Assembly (NCBI RefSeq): GCF_024868665.1
Contig: NW_026634166.1
Location: 1,006-65,005 of the forward strand
Length of the DNA: 64,000 nt
Source of the DNA: Triplophysa rosa
Taxonomy: Eukaryota > Chordata > Actinopteri > Cypriniformes > Nemacheilidae
Reading direction: 5' to 3'
Under the pieces are notes generated by a model, which was given only the letters and a program-made list of their open reading frames with translations, was not told the DNA's origin and did no database searches. Positions 33,191 through 46,004 of the stretch are shown here, in pieces; position 1 is the first letter of the stretch, and the number at the start of each line of letters is the position of its first letter. Position numbers and translations under genes: made by a program.

Positions 33191-33625
33191 CTGTCAAAAT
33201 CAATAAATTAATAATTGAATTAAATTTTACTGAATGATTGCAATAAAACAGCACATAGTTGCAATGTCAAACAAAACATTATTTCTGTGACTGAAATATC
33301 AATGACTGATACAGTATGCTTAAGTGAATGGTGACAAAAATACGAGATAATTACGGACCAAAACTCTTCTAAACACTTTAAACACTGAGAACTTGTAAAG
33401 CAAGTTAAGGAAACTAACTAGTTTTTAAACAAATCAGGGTTTTATCTCAGTGAACTGAACTGAATGTGTTTGCAGAAGTGAAACAGCACGTTTGTCTTTA
33501 TAGAAATTCTCCGGGACGGACTTCAATCACTCTGCAAACCTTTTCATCATCTAGCATTGAATTTCATGTTTGTCATGTTCTTCTAGCGAAAAGTTTACAA
33601 CACGACATCCATACAGTGCACTAAC

Positions 33626-33677
33626 CTTTGTGTTTAAAGATCTTGATATCAAACTGTTCTCTTCCTTCTTTCTGGTG
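33626..33677 (-). pseudogene. ZNF-B exon 1 remnant, start codon deleted
   Basis: gaacagtttgatatcaag...cacaaag|gttagt matches ZNF-C exon 1. About 7-8 bases that include the ATG (atgtcac in ZNF-C) are missing, and homology to the ZNF-C promoter ends at about 33677. Unrelated repeat sequence (cttcttcttctt, then a ggcggtttg block to about 33790) lies there instead. Confidence 0.75.
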
Positions 33678-34526
33678 CGCAGCTTCTTCTTCTTCTTTTA
33701 GGGTTTTATGGCGGTTTGAAAACAAACAACAGGTCCATTTCCGCCACCTACTGGCGGGCTGGGGTGTGGCGCGACAATGAGAAAAAAAACACTAATAAAT
33801 AAATAAATAAATAAAATCAATAAGTGTCATTATTATATTCTTATTACGCTCAAATAGCTTCTTATCATTCTTTCTTTTCATTACCTAATATTAGCTCTAA
33901 TGACATTTTATTTGCACATTTTGTAACTTTGTTTCCAGCATCTTTCTCTCTCTTTTTAATACGCTCTACACTTATCAAATATGCCACAAAATATACTTGA
34001 GATTTGAGATCTGAAGGCTCTCCGAAGTGGAATGAGTCTGTGCAATCGGACACTTTTCTTTAAATTATTATCTTAAGTTATAGAAATAATAATACATTTA
34101 GGCCATTTTGAAGGCCTGTTCTTTATAAAATCCACATTGAACAGTCCTGATATTGTTTAGGTGACACACTGAGGTGGGATAAGAGTGTTGTAAAAAATAT
34201 AAAAACTGCCTAGCAGTTTAAAAACAGCTTAAAAAAGCCTAGCAACCACCTAGCAACATAACTGTCAATCTTTCCGTTTGGCCTGGGTTAAAGCCTTCAA
34301 TTGTAGTGCAAATGAGGTTCTTTTTTCAATATATATATAAATTCATTTAATTTTCTAAATGCATTTGTATTTTAATTAATTGACAATCAACAGACTGAAA
34401 CCATGTTTGAAATAGATCGCTTTATTTTGAAATCCAAAGCCGCTTTTACCGTAATGCGCAGTATAAGCGCACATCACAAAACCGAGTGAGGGCTAGTTTG
34501 ACCGTCGTTTTCGAAGTGGCGGCCTT
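33678..34526. repeat. Dispersed repeat block and AT-rich spacer
   Basis: The block at 33685-33790 (cttcttcttcttttagggtt, gccacctactggcgggc) looks like a common fish repeat and replaces the ZNF-B promoter. An (ataa)n tract lies at about 33795-33815. Nothing further was recognised. Confidence 0.4.
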
Positions 34527-34614
34527 TTGTGTACATAGAAAAAGTCTTAGATCTTTGAGTTCAGCTCATTAAAATGGGGGCAAAAACAAGTGTTGCGTTT
34601 ATAATTTTGTTCAG
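34527..34614. mobile_element. Tc1/mariner terminal fragment
   Basis: aagtcttagatctttgagtt, then gcaaaaacaagtgttgcgtt and the end ataattttgttcag before TA (34615-34616) match the terminal region of a widespread fish mariner-type element. It overlaps a 28-residue hydrophobic frame (34574-34660) that is not taken as a gene. Confidence 0.5.
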
Positions 34615-34888
34615 TATAGTTATTCTGTTTGTTGTTTTGGCATGGACAACTCCTGAATAGAAACCCTTCTTTTTTTTCATTACTTTTTTTTCATAATACA
34701 TTTTTCATTCAAATGTCTAATATTTGAGTGGACATCCTTTTATGTTGCAATTGACCCTAGATAGGTCGTAAAATAAATAAACGTACAACAAATTTCAACA
34801 AATCGTTTATTTATTACAATTATTATACAGTAAAATAATAATACAAATTAATATTAACATAAATTAAATAAAATATAAAGTTATATTT

Positions 34889-34993
34889 AGGGATGCACAA
34901 TAAATTATCAGCCATATCGATCGATGGTCATTTTTAATGTTATCGGTATCGGCCGATAATAAAATATATATTATAGCCGATAAATTATGAATA
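34889..34993. repeat. hAT-like MITE fragment (tatcggccgata type)
   Basis: It begins agggatgcacaataaattat and has ttatcggtatcggccgataa; related to 12408-12519. Confidence 0.5.
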
Positions 34994-35348
34994 ATTTCCT
35001 CTGGTTAAACCACTTTGGCTGCTCGCTGCTTACAGTTTATATACAGTACAACACTGTCTTTCTGTCATGATCATTCACACTGCTATTAGCAAAACATTGT
35101 TGATGTAGTATGTAGATATGTGTAAATTATAGGAACAAAAGCATAGTTTGAAGCCGACTGCTGTCTGAATGCTTTCTGTCTCCAGACCTGTTAGACTTGT
35201 GGCTATTGAGAACACCTTTCTGGGTCGCTCTGGGAGAACATCTATAATTACATTATGAATATGAATAAACATTATGCCAGAAAAGTTTAAAAGTTAAAGA
35301 ATCTTGAATAAGTGTAAAGTAGCCCATTTCTTCGACATGCAGAAACCC

Positions 35349-36501
<1,153 letters not shown>

Positions 36502-37020
36502 ATCGAGCCGTTCGCCTGAGATAACAGGTCACCCCTGAGGGGAATCTGCCACAGAGAGGACACCAGTAACTCTCTCAGGTCCGGGAACCACGGCTGATTC
36601 GGCCAAAATGGAGCAACGAGGATCACCGACGCTCTCTCCTCTCTGATCTTGCCCAGCACAAGGGGCAGAATCTTCACCGGAGAAAAAGCGTAAAGCCGGG
36701 CATCCGGCCAGCGCGTCGTCAGAGCGTCTGTATCCCTGGGGGAGCGCGGCAGCGAGAAGAACAGCGGACAGAGTGCGTTCTCGCTCGTCGCGAACAGATC
36801 CACCTCCGCCTTCCCGAAGCGATCCCAGATCATCCGTACTGAGTCGGGGTGAAGTCTCCATTCCCCTTGGGAAAGACCTCCCCTCGAGAGCATATCCGCT
36901 CCGCAGTTCAAATGACCGGGGATATGCGCTGGTCTGATGGAAAGCAGGTGCTGGTCTGCCCACAGCAGCAGCCTCGCAGCCAGCTCGAAAAGGGCTCTGG
37001 AGTGGACCCCTCCTTGGCGA

Positions 37021-37539
37021 ATAAATATCCCAATTTAACTAAGGCCTAGTCCTGTTTTAAGATAACCCCTGTCCGGGAAACTGCCCAAACAAAACAAAAA
37101 AAAAGTGTTAACATTCAAAACAGTTCAAATTAAATTAAATCAAGTGATTGATATGACTGAATTGGACATGCACTGTCGCAACACAGAGGACATTAGGCCA
37201 TGAACAACATGTACCAGTTCATTCAATCTCATTTTGACTCAATTGACTGGGTTAGTAAAGGGTGTATTCATTCAGTACATTCAACCAATGAAAAGGCTCT
37301 GTAACGCTATTGGCTCATGTCTCTTTGAAGAGAAGAGCTGCAGCACCTGTGCACATGCATAGCGCTGCAATGTCTTGCTCAATTGGTGGGATTCAATGCA
37401 TTCAGTGAACCTTACAGACATCTCACATAAACTGTAGTCCAGTTCTTTTAACCGTGTTTGTAACATGCTTGCATGATTCATCTTTTAATGTGCGAACTAA
37501 CTCACTTCATCACTTCTCTAATCTGTACAGGGCAGCGCT
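37021..37539. other. No gene seen
   Basis: A/T-rich with aaacaaaacaaaaaaaaa near 37085. No structure recognised. Confidence 0.4.
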
Positions 37540-37936
37540 GGTTGGTTTCATATGCACCAGCTCACATTACCGGATATAAAAACATTTGTGCTTGCCTTTG
37601 CAATGAGTTTTGGGGTAATTCGTTTGCAGTTTGTTGTGTTTTACCAGCGATTGCAAAGGAAAATAAGACGTTCTGTAAACCACACGATGACAACTCAAGG
37701 TTACTTTCACTTTTGTCATTGCCGCTTCCTCTCATGATTTCCTCCTTGTGTAGTGCAGTATGAAATGGACTTTGTACTTTGCGCATGTTAAAAGCTGCAT
37801 GCTGCCTATGTCGTGTTTATTTCTGCTGTCTGATTGGCTGTAAAATTAATCCATATCGAGTTAAAATGTCAAGAGCTCATAGTTATCAACATAGATTGTA
37901 TTGCGATTCGATATAGCGTTTATCGGCCCAGCCCTA
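37540..37936. repeat. hAT-like repeat, copy 2 of 3
   Basis: It shares ttgtgcttgcctttg, aaaataagac, gatgacaactcaagg, agtatgaaatggactttgta and the end tatcggcccagcccta with the copies at 15527-15901 and 51600-51820. Confidence 0.6.
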
Positions 37937-40055
37937 CTGTCAAGCTACTGAAAAATGTAGTCAAGTTAGTTACAGTAGGTAGTCAACCAAAATGCCCATA
38001 CCGCCGCGTTGAGTGCCGCCGATGGGAAAGGGCGGCAGTTAAAAGCAATTGCATGTGAAATTTAGTGAAATTTCCACCAGGAGGCGCAAAGGGAGAGTTT
38101 GCAACTTCAGTACTTAACCACATTTACTGTGAAATTCAATGTGATAAATTCTTTATTACATGACAGGAGGCAACACATTAATGATCAAAACAAGAGTTAT
38201 TGATGTTTATAATATAACCAAAAAAGCGTTATAGGAGGAGAATGAGCCAAATGCAGGACATATTAAACTTATAATTTAATCATTAGAACAAATGTGTTGT
38301 TTATGATCACAGAGGTTCATATAAGAATTTTTTTCTGCCAGTCTAAAGCGACTGCATATGCCTGATAGTGGTAAGAACACTCTCTTATAATAAAAAATAA
38401 CCACTGTCTTTTCTGTCCATATACGACCAAACTGTTGAAGCGCTTGGTTGGTTTTAAAAAAGTTCTATACCCTCGACTAGAGACGTATTAAACTGTGCTT
38501 AAGCTTTTATAATAAATGTATCTTTATTTAAGGAGAATCTCCTTTCCACCACAGCGCAAACCATTAACAGTCCCCATTTAACATATCACCAAGTAAAACG
38601 AAACTGTAAACATTTTGAACGCACAGCAGCGCGCTTAAAGCCAATGCGGGCATAACCTGCTTTAATATAATATTTGTTTTTAAAATGTACAATTGTTTTT
38701 GATATTAAGCTCATTTACAAGGATTACCATGCGTGATCATTTTACACTAAAATATGCTACTTGTGCGTCAGTGAAACCATATACAGATCACATTGTTCAC
38801 GCTAGGCAGAAGTGTAACAATACAAACAGAAGTGGGTAGTTCGCAGCAGCCCAACTACTTCGGGAGCGTAGCCTCCACGTTAGCGTGAATGCCGGTGTGG
38901 ACCGATTGCCGGTTCGAGGCTCGTTCGGAGCGGGTGTAAGACTGGTGACAAATAGCTAAACCAGAAATGAGTGAATTAACGTGACAACCGTAGACCCCAT
39001 CTTTTAGCTAACACGTGACAGATGTGTAAATGTGACAGAATATCGCTATTATTATAATTATTAATGAACGCGAACAGGAGAAAGAAACTCCACAAGACAA
39101 AAACGTAACATTTTTATTAATGAGCAAGGACACAGGCCCAAGTGAAGAAGTGAACGAAACAACATCATATTTGCCAAAATATGCACTTTATAGACCGTTT
39201 CATCGGTATTAAATTAAAGTGTGACAAAATAGTGTATTGACCTGCGTTTAAATGACAAGCATTGAAAGGCTACAGGCTTTAAAAAACAGATTCCACTTCT
39301 CAGTTGACGGGGGATGGGGAGAGGTGTGAATGTTTGGCTTTTTGAAAGAGTAGAGCTTAGAATCAATGTCTTACCTGCAGGGTGACAAATACAGGTAAGA
39401 TGCCGTAACACTGATAATAAACTAAACTCCAAACATAAACAAAACATCTTCGCCAAAATAAGCAATTTATAATTGTAACGCTCCTAATTTACGCAACATA
39501 TTCAATTATTTTAATATGAAATTTTACATATGACAAACAATTAAATATTTTTCATTTCTTCTTTATCAATACAGCACTTTATAAGGTAATAAAGGTAAAA
39601 GTCCCCGTTTACATTTAAATCTATTTTTTTTAAATGCAACTTCTCAAAATTCACCTTCTTTTGAGTTTTCGGTGAAGGGCGATTTCAGAAGGAGGTTGGG
39701 GTTGATGTGGGTTGTGTAGTCTCAGCCTCAGACGTCACGCCAATGGACCGTTGGCTAAACGTCTGATGCATATGGCACACTTAACTGGAAACACTTCAGG
39801 AATGTCGAAGTCGTCATATGATTGGTAGAATTATACCGGATTTCCTGGAAAGTGCAGACGTGTGATTGAGTGACGACTTCAACATAACAACAGTTTGACT
39901 ACTAACAGTATCCTGCACAGATGTTGACGCAGTGTTTACATCTGATAACGGTAACTTACATCCAACAATTCACATCTTGCAGGGCTGTATTCAGAAACTG
40001 CATGCTTGTGTAACCAAGACAAGAGCTGAAGAAGAAGCAGCTCGTTTGAGAAGGA
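37937..40055. other. Non-coding, nothing recognised
   Basis: A G/C-richer patch at about 38850-38945 contains a box-B-like ggttcgaggctc but no convincing tRNA or SINE layout. No gene was supported. Confidence 0.4.
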
Positions 40056-40063
40056 TTAGCAGT

Positions 40064-41396
40064 TAGTGATGGGAAGTCCGGCTCTTTTCTGCGAACCAGT
40101 TCTTTCGCACAGTTCGTTTCAATGAACCGGTTCAAAAGACCGGTTTACCGATTCTCTTACGCTCTGACGTAATGACATCACTCGCCCTGACGAAACGCGT
40201 CAAGTCAAGTATATTTCCAAAACCAGTTTGGCATATTCAAATATAAACCAAAACCAGTAATCACAACTTCTGCCAGATTGCTCCATATATTTTAAGTCCT
40301 CGGTTCACGTGCGCTCGTAACATTAGCACAGTATCAGTTGTCCACACATGTGTTCTGTAGCCTCACGGTGAATCATGCATGCTCACTATCATTAGCTCAT
40401 CGGTTCACACTCACTCAGTCGGACCGACTCGGACGTGTCCGAAAGAGAGCTGTTGCGGCTCTTGCGGAAGACTGCAGCTGTTGCGGAAAAAGCTGTTGCG
40501 GCTCTTCGGTTCGTGTACTGCCGAATTGAAATCTGTTGCAACCGGTTCGTGTCAGAAGAAGCGATTCGCGAACCGGCAACCGGTTCGACGGTTCACAAAT
40601 CGGACATGTCCGACAGAAACGGTTCTCATGACTCTACGGTCTTCTAGTCTGTAAGAGCGATTCAAGGAATCCGCTTGCTTCTCGCACATGATGATTACGT
40701 CATGTTTAGATTTATATAATCTTGTTTAGAAATGAAATAAGATGTTCATGAAACACCATGGATTACTTATGAAACAAATAAATGTTTAGTTTATTATTTT
40801 TACAAACAATTCTTTTTAACCTTTACAATAATTAACAAAAGCACAACTGCACAAACGTTTTCTGTCATGCATTTTAAGCAACATTAATATAAAGAATATG
40901 TTTGTACAAATATTTATGACCATTAAAAAGTGTGATCTGTGCTCAAATGTTTATGTTCATGTTGCAAATGTAGTTTCTTATATGTTGAACCGGTTCACAA
41001 ATCGGACGTGTCCGAAAGACAGCTCTCGGTTGGTTCAGTGGTCCGAAAACTGTGGCATTCTTGAATCGAGAACGAGGATCGCTCTAGGCGGAGCGTTCGA
41101 TAGAACACGCCACTGCACACATGCTCAGTATATCAGCTAGCTTATAACTTGAATAGCTTCTCCTGTTGTGTACTGTTCGACTTACTGAAAAGTCGTTGAT
41201 ACTGGCTGGTTTATTTTGAGTCCGATGGGTTTTCATGCATGTCAAAAGTGAGTAACTGAAGGAATTTATGGATAAGTGCTTTTTGTAGACGCGAACCGTT
41301 TCGAATGATTCAGTCCGATTTGGTGAACCGGTTCGACCGGTTCACTAAAAAGAATCGGTTCAAATGAACGATTCATTCGCGAACTGGCCATCACTA
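40064..41396. mobile_element. Non-autonomous hAT element, 8-bp TSD TTAGCAGT
   Basis: The ends are tagtgatgggaagtccgg and ctggccatcacta. TTAGCAGT flanks it at 40056-40063 and 41397-41404. It is 1333 bp, with many internal gaaccggttc palindromes and repeated ggacatgtccga/tcggacgtgtccga motifs. No transposase frame is present. Confidence 0.88.
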
Positions 41397-41503
41397 TTAG
41401 CAGTGATAGCGGCAAGTAAACAGTCACTTTTGTTGCAGATTGGAGATGTTTAATACAGAAGCACAAATATTTTACTTAGATGAACTTTACATATTTAGAG
41501 AGG

Positions 41504-43506
41504 CAGGGATCTAGAGTGCGACCAATTTAGTCGCACATGCGACCTTATTTCTCAATGGTGCGACTAAGAAAAATCTGAGGTCGCACCGGTGCGACCAGCC
41601 GTTCGAGGGAGAAAGAAAAGTCTCCGCGACTCTGAAAGTCTCCCTGTGATTCAACAACAGACACACATTAGGCCCATATTGTGGTCTAAACCAATCAGAG
41701 ATAGTGAAGGGCGGACCACCTCTGATTGGCCGTGGTCCAGATTTTCCTGTACGTGTGTGTACCAGAGGTCGCGTTAACCGAAAATTCTCTGTCATTGACA
41801 AAAAATGTTTACCAATGACGGAAAAACCTGAAGGCCGTTCGTCCGTCCGTCATTTTAACGGATTACAATGAGGGCAATTTGTAACTCCCCGTTTCCCTTC
41901 ATTAGAGCGCGATATGCTCGCGAAGGGACGTGCGTGTTTTCACATGTCATTGTTAATGACTAGACATATGTGATGCGATCTGGGAAAACCCGTCGGATGT
42001 CGCGCTGGGACGCCTATCAAAGTAAACCACATAACATGAAGAATGAAGGAGTATCAATGCACATTTCCCGCCAGTCCTGTGTAAACTACGGCATGCAAAG
42101 TTTTTTCATACAATGTTTTCGTGAGATGACAGAGCTCCCCGTCTGCAGCACCGGGAGTTATCCGATCGCAAAGCATCGAACAAGGGATGATCATGAGTCC
42201 AGACACTATGCACATGATAAACAAAGTAAAACTTGCTTCACTGCTTATTAGTTGTTGTCCGTAATGTTTGTTAGTTTCCTCGTGTAGTGATAACGGCAGA
42301 GCTCTCGTTCTTTAAGTGTGCCCGCACCATTTTCCTTACTTTCATTTTATTCAAACGGTTTTGTACAGTATTTTTATAGACTTCAACACTGGGAAATGTT
42401 TTTTTTATTAAATTGTTATTAGAGTAAGTCTTTTACCACTGTAAAGTGACTTTTACTTGTGATACTGGACTGTTGTGCTTTTATTTTCATCACTTAACTT
42501 TAAACCCGTTTTCCTCCAAATTACGTTCCTGAAAATCCTAGCGCTTCAGCCGACCTCAGCTATAACTTTTGTTACATACACAAGGTATGAGCAAAATAAA
42601 AACTGATTTGGAAAGGGCTTGAAAATGGTATCAAAAACTGTAATATATAAATTTGCACCATGTGTTGGGCTTTCCCAGATCGAATCACATATGAACATAA
42701 ACATTAAAACATTAAATATACAGATGAATATAAACAACAACGGCTTTATTGGGCATTCAGTTGTATTAAAATTCAACAAGTTCCGAGACGCAAGTACAGC
42801 GTGATGACGTCATGGACATACTACTTACCACCTAACGCCACCTTGCACCATAGTGACGGGTAATAATAGATTATGGCAGATTTTTTACGAGCCTGTCAGT
42901 CAAAATGGCAGACAATAAAAAAGTCTAGCGCAACCTCTGGTGTGTACGTGTGAAAATGCGTGTGCTGCAGTCAGACAGAGAGGTGAGGAGCCTATAGGCC
43001 CGTCAGATAAACAGGGAGGGGAGGAGCCTATAGGCCCGTCAGTTAAACAGAGTGGATGTAGCCGCGGATGATGAGAGAAGATGAAAAGAACGATTGACAA
43101 CTTTTTCGTGAATAATGTTAAGTTAAGGCCTCATCGGTCCGAAAATCATAAGCAATGCTCTGACACGGAACCATCAACCTCCCAGGTTATGTCCGTTTAT
43201 CTTGAGATGTTTTAAGTTTAAGTTTCAGTTCAGTGAAGCACTTTAAGCACCAACACTTCTTCAGTAAGTGACCTTTCTTGTAGAATTGTGCTTCAAATAA
43301 AGAACTTGATGTTGACCAGATTGTTAGTTAATCATTTACAAGTCAATTTTGCCTATATGGACAGCAATTAAAAAAAAAGTGAACTGGTAAAACTGCGGTG
43401 TTAAATGCGATGCGGTCAAAAATGTGGGTGCACCTAACTTTTGTGCTGGTGCACCTGAGAAAAAACGTTAGGCGCACCAGTGCAACCAGTGCAGTCTAGT
43501 GCCCTG
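41504..43506 (+). mobile_element. hAT-like element with CAGGG/CCCTG ends
   Basis: The ends cagggatctagagtgcgacc and cagtgcagtctagtgccctg match imperfectly in inverted order. AGAGG is repeated at 41499-41503 and 43507-43511. Both ends carry a second inner inverted block (gtcgcacatgcgac; gcaccagtgcaacc). Internal sequence includes a cgtccgtccgtc patch near 41845 and a short transposase-like first frame at 43081. The 5-bp duplication is shorter than the usual hAT 8 bp, so the superfamily is likely but not certain. Confidence 0.6.
43081..43215 (+). CDS. Short frame resembling a hAT transposase N-terminus
   Basis: The 44-residue frame starts MKRTIDNFFVNNVKLRPHRS and continues with an acidic/Ser-Pro stretch (DTEPSTSQ). 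This KRxIDxFF start followed by EPSTS is a pattern seen at the start of ZNF862/KIAA1586-type hAT-derived proteins. It ends at a stop with no downstream domain in the element. Probably a relic. Confidence 0.35.
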   Translation: MKRTIDNFFVNNVKLRPHRSENHKQCSDTEPSTSQVMSVYLEMF

Positions 43507-44217
43507 AGAGGTGCGTGTCAGGCTACGGCGTAGGGTACGCAACTCTGCGTAGGCTATGGCGTAACTCCCACGCTCGAGTATAAACTGAACTTAAACGTCT
43601 TAAATCTTGTCCGTCTGCTGAGTGAGGCAATGAGCTTGACGCGTCAACTCGCGCTGAGTGAAGATCTGTGAATAGACTGCCACTCAGCGGTAAATAAGAG
43701 TCAACACGCATTAAGGAAGTACTGCCGGGGAGGATCATTCTGTTTGAGTACCTACTGTAGCATGATAGCTCCACTTCAACGGAACAGACGCCGGGAGAAA
43801 AGCACCCGTGCTGGCAAGCGAGATCAAACACTCGCACAAAGTAGTAGCGATAGTGGAAGTAAAGCTAAAGATTATCCAACAACTATCCATATGATTTGCA
43901 ATAGTGCTTTGCATATCCGAACAAGTAGTAAACGTATCGAGCAAAGTACAAAGTAGTTCGTAAACAAGGGCTTAAAACCCATACTGCTTACATACACACC
44001 TGGATGAGCGACAACAACGTGTTGCAAATATATCCAAACAACTTGCGAGCTGCATAGAACAATGAATCGTGAATGGCGATAACAAGTTTTTGTGCAGCAC
44101 GGTTAAGCAGCTGACAAGCAGAGAAAGGCAACTTAAAAAAATGATTTTATTGTTGATGTTTAATGTTTAAATTTGTCAGTAATAATCATTAATGAAGACT
44201 CAAGAATGGACACCGAC
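43507..44217. other. ZNF-C intron 2 side, unassigned
   Basis: About 43510-43565 has repeated ctacggcgtag/ctatggcgta motifs like a DNA-element end. A basic frame near 43764 (MIAPLQRNRRREKSTRAGKR) recalls LINE N-termini but is too short to call. Confidence 0.3.
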
Positions 44218-44346
44218 CTCTTTGTTCCGCAGCGTCTTCATTTCTCATTGTGCTGGTGTCTGTAACACTCATGTCTTCACTCTCCTCTTTAATGAATTCT
44301 GCGTCACACATAACTTGCTTTTCAAGTGTGGCTTGGAGAAACAGAC
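44218..44346 (-). CDS. ZNF-C exon 2
   Basis: 129 bp, nearly identical to exon 2 of ZNF-A and ZNF-B. Spliced from exon 1 it reads K|GLFLQATLEKQVMCDAEF and continues IKEESEDM to AAEQR. The donor gag|gtcggt is kept. No finger exon follows within the next 8 kb downstream, where two hAT-like elements and other non-coding DNA lie. Confidence 0.78.
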
Positions 44347-44989
44347 CTGTCAAAATCAATAAATTAATAATTGAATTATATTTTACTGAATGATTGCAAT
44401 AAAACAGCACATAGTTGCAATGTCAAATAAAACATTTACAGAATGAAGAAACAACTAAGCTTTGATTTAGAACGTAGATGAGACAATGACATATAAGAAC
44501 CACTGATCATGTGGTGTGAGCAATAATAAGAATTAACTGCATTAATTAAAAATAAAACATCTTATTTCTGTGACTGAAATATCAATGACTGATACAGTAT
44601 GCTTAAGTGAATGGTGTTTTAAAACATTTTATAAGTAAGCAATATTCAGGAAACACATGTCTGTTAACATTTAAGAAGAAAACTCTGAAATTATAAAACA
44701 AAAATACGAGATCCTTACGGACCAAAACTCTTCTAAACACTTTAAACACTGAGAACTTGTAAAGCACGTTAAGGAAACTAATGAGTTTTAAAACAAATCA
44801 GGGTTTTATCTCAGTGAACTGAACTGAATGTGTTTGCAGAAGTGAAACAGCACGTTTGTCTTTATAGAAATTCTCCGGGACGGACTTCAATCACTCTGCA
44901 AACCTTTTCATCATCTAGCATTGAATTTCATGTTTGTCATGTTCTTCTAGCGAAAAGTTTACAACACGACATCCATACAGTGCACTAAC

Positions 44990-45032
44990 CTTTGTGTTTA
45001 AAGATCTTGATATCAAACTGTTCTCGTGACAT
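44990..45032 (-). CDS. ZNF-C exon 1 coding part with intact ATG
   Basis: ATG at 45032; 14 codons (MSREQFDIKIFKHK) plus one base to the donor cacaaag|gttagt. The phase matches exon 2. It is the only one of the three paralogues that keeps this start. Confidence 0.75.
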
Positions 45033-45150
45033 CTTTCTTCTTTCATCTTCTGGTACTGTTGAACTTAACACAATTAAACGCCAATAATTCCAAAACGACT
45101 TGCCCTTCAAATATCTTAATAATATTACCGCTAAAAGGGTAAAGCCGCTC
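45033..45150 (-). promoter_or_regulatory. ZNF-C 5' UTR/promoter block
   Basis: Homologous to 10262-10400 of ZNF-A: ccaaaacgacttgcccttca and gctaaaagggtaaagccg are shared (reverse complement). Conservation between two copies supports a leader/promoter role, but no TATA box or start site was identified. Confidence 0.45.
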
Positions 45151-45574
45151 GATATGATAAGCACCGCCTCGAATGAACACCGGTCTTTTACTGCAGGGAC
45201 ATTTCCACGCCTCTAAACATTAGAGTTATGTTGTGTCCTTTTTCAATAAAAAATCTAATTACATCAGCTATATAGATCTCACTGTACTGCATATTGGATT
45301 AAATATATTTGAAGTAGATGTTTTCAAGTTGAAAATAATGTAACTTTGTTATTCATAGTGAAGGGACGGGTGCCCTGTCTTCACCTTACTTCAAATATAA
45401 ATACTTTGATGTGGTTTTGACAAATATTAATTAATTATTATCCAGTATTATCTTATTTTAAATTGATGATTTAAGCATGTTTAACACCAACCTTTTCTGA
45501 TAGAGAAAGTAGAGAATAATTCATGGTTTAAGTCTCTAATGAATGCTTAGGCTCTCTCTTCCTGCTAGGTCAGT
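45151..45574. other. AT-rich, no feature supported
   Basis: Nothing recognised. Confidence 0.4.
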
Positions 45575-46004
45575 GTGACTGTGAAAGGGACTTCTTATCA
45601 TCATGTTCAAAAACATCTTCTGTTAGCACACACTCTACCTGTTAGATTTAACTTCCACATAAATGAATACAAGCCCACGAAAATGAATTGTGAGGTTTTT
45701 AAGCTCACTGAATACATTGCTGGCTATATGTGGAGGAGGGATTCCTTCTACGCTGAACATTCTTTGTCTGACATGCGATGTTTCCTTGACCTTATTTGGT
45801 CATTATGTGAAACCCTGGACATATGAGAACTTCCAGATGTCTTCTGGTGCCATAAAGACGTCTAAAATAAGTGAGTTCAAAAGCTTGATGCCTCTCTGTG
45901 TCTTGTTTTTGTGCTCCCAGATCTGCAGAAGAATTCTCTCACAACATCCAACCCGTTTCTGGTTTGATTTTAAGGGTGATCCAAAACACAGAAAAAAAAC
46001 TTAG
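45575..46004 (+). pseudogene. Unidentified coding-like segment with a frameshift
   Basis: The frame from 45575 gives 83 residues (for example PVRFNFHINEYKPTK, then NCEVFKLTEYIAGYMWRRDS, then SLSDMRCFLDLIWSLCE). Its composition (W, C, Y, F and charged residues) is unlike random translation of AT-rich DNA. A second frame from 45690 continues after it ends (YENFQMSSGAIKTSKISE). I do not recognise the family. It could be a decayed transposon gene or a host exon pair. Confidence 0.3.

Noticed and set aside
34574..34660. 28-residue hydrophobic micro-ORF (MGAKTSVAFIILFSIVILFV...)
   Set aside because: It lies over a Tc1/mariner terminal fragment; the frame is explained by the repeat.
38850..38945. 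Possible tRNA/SINE (ggttcgaggctc)
   Set aside because: Box-B-like only; no box A at the right distance and no stem pairing that I could trace.
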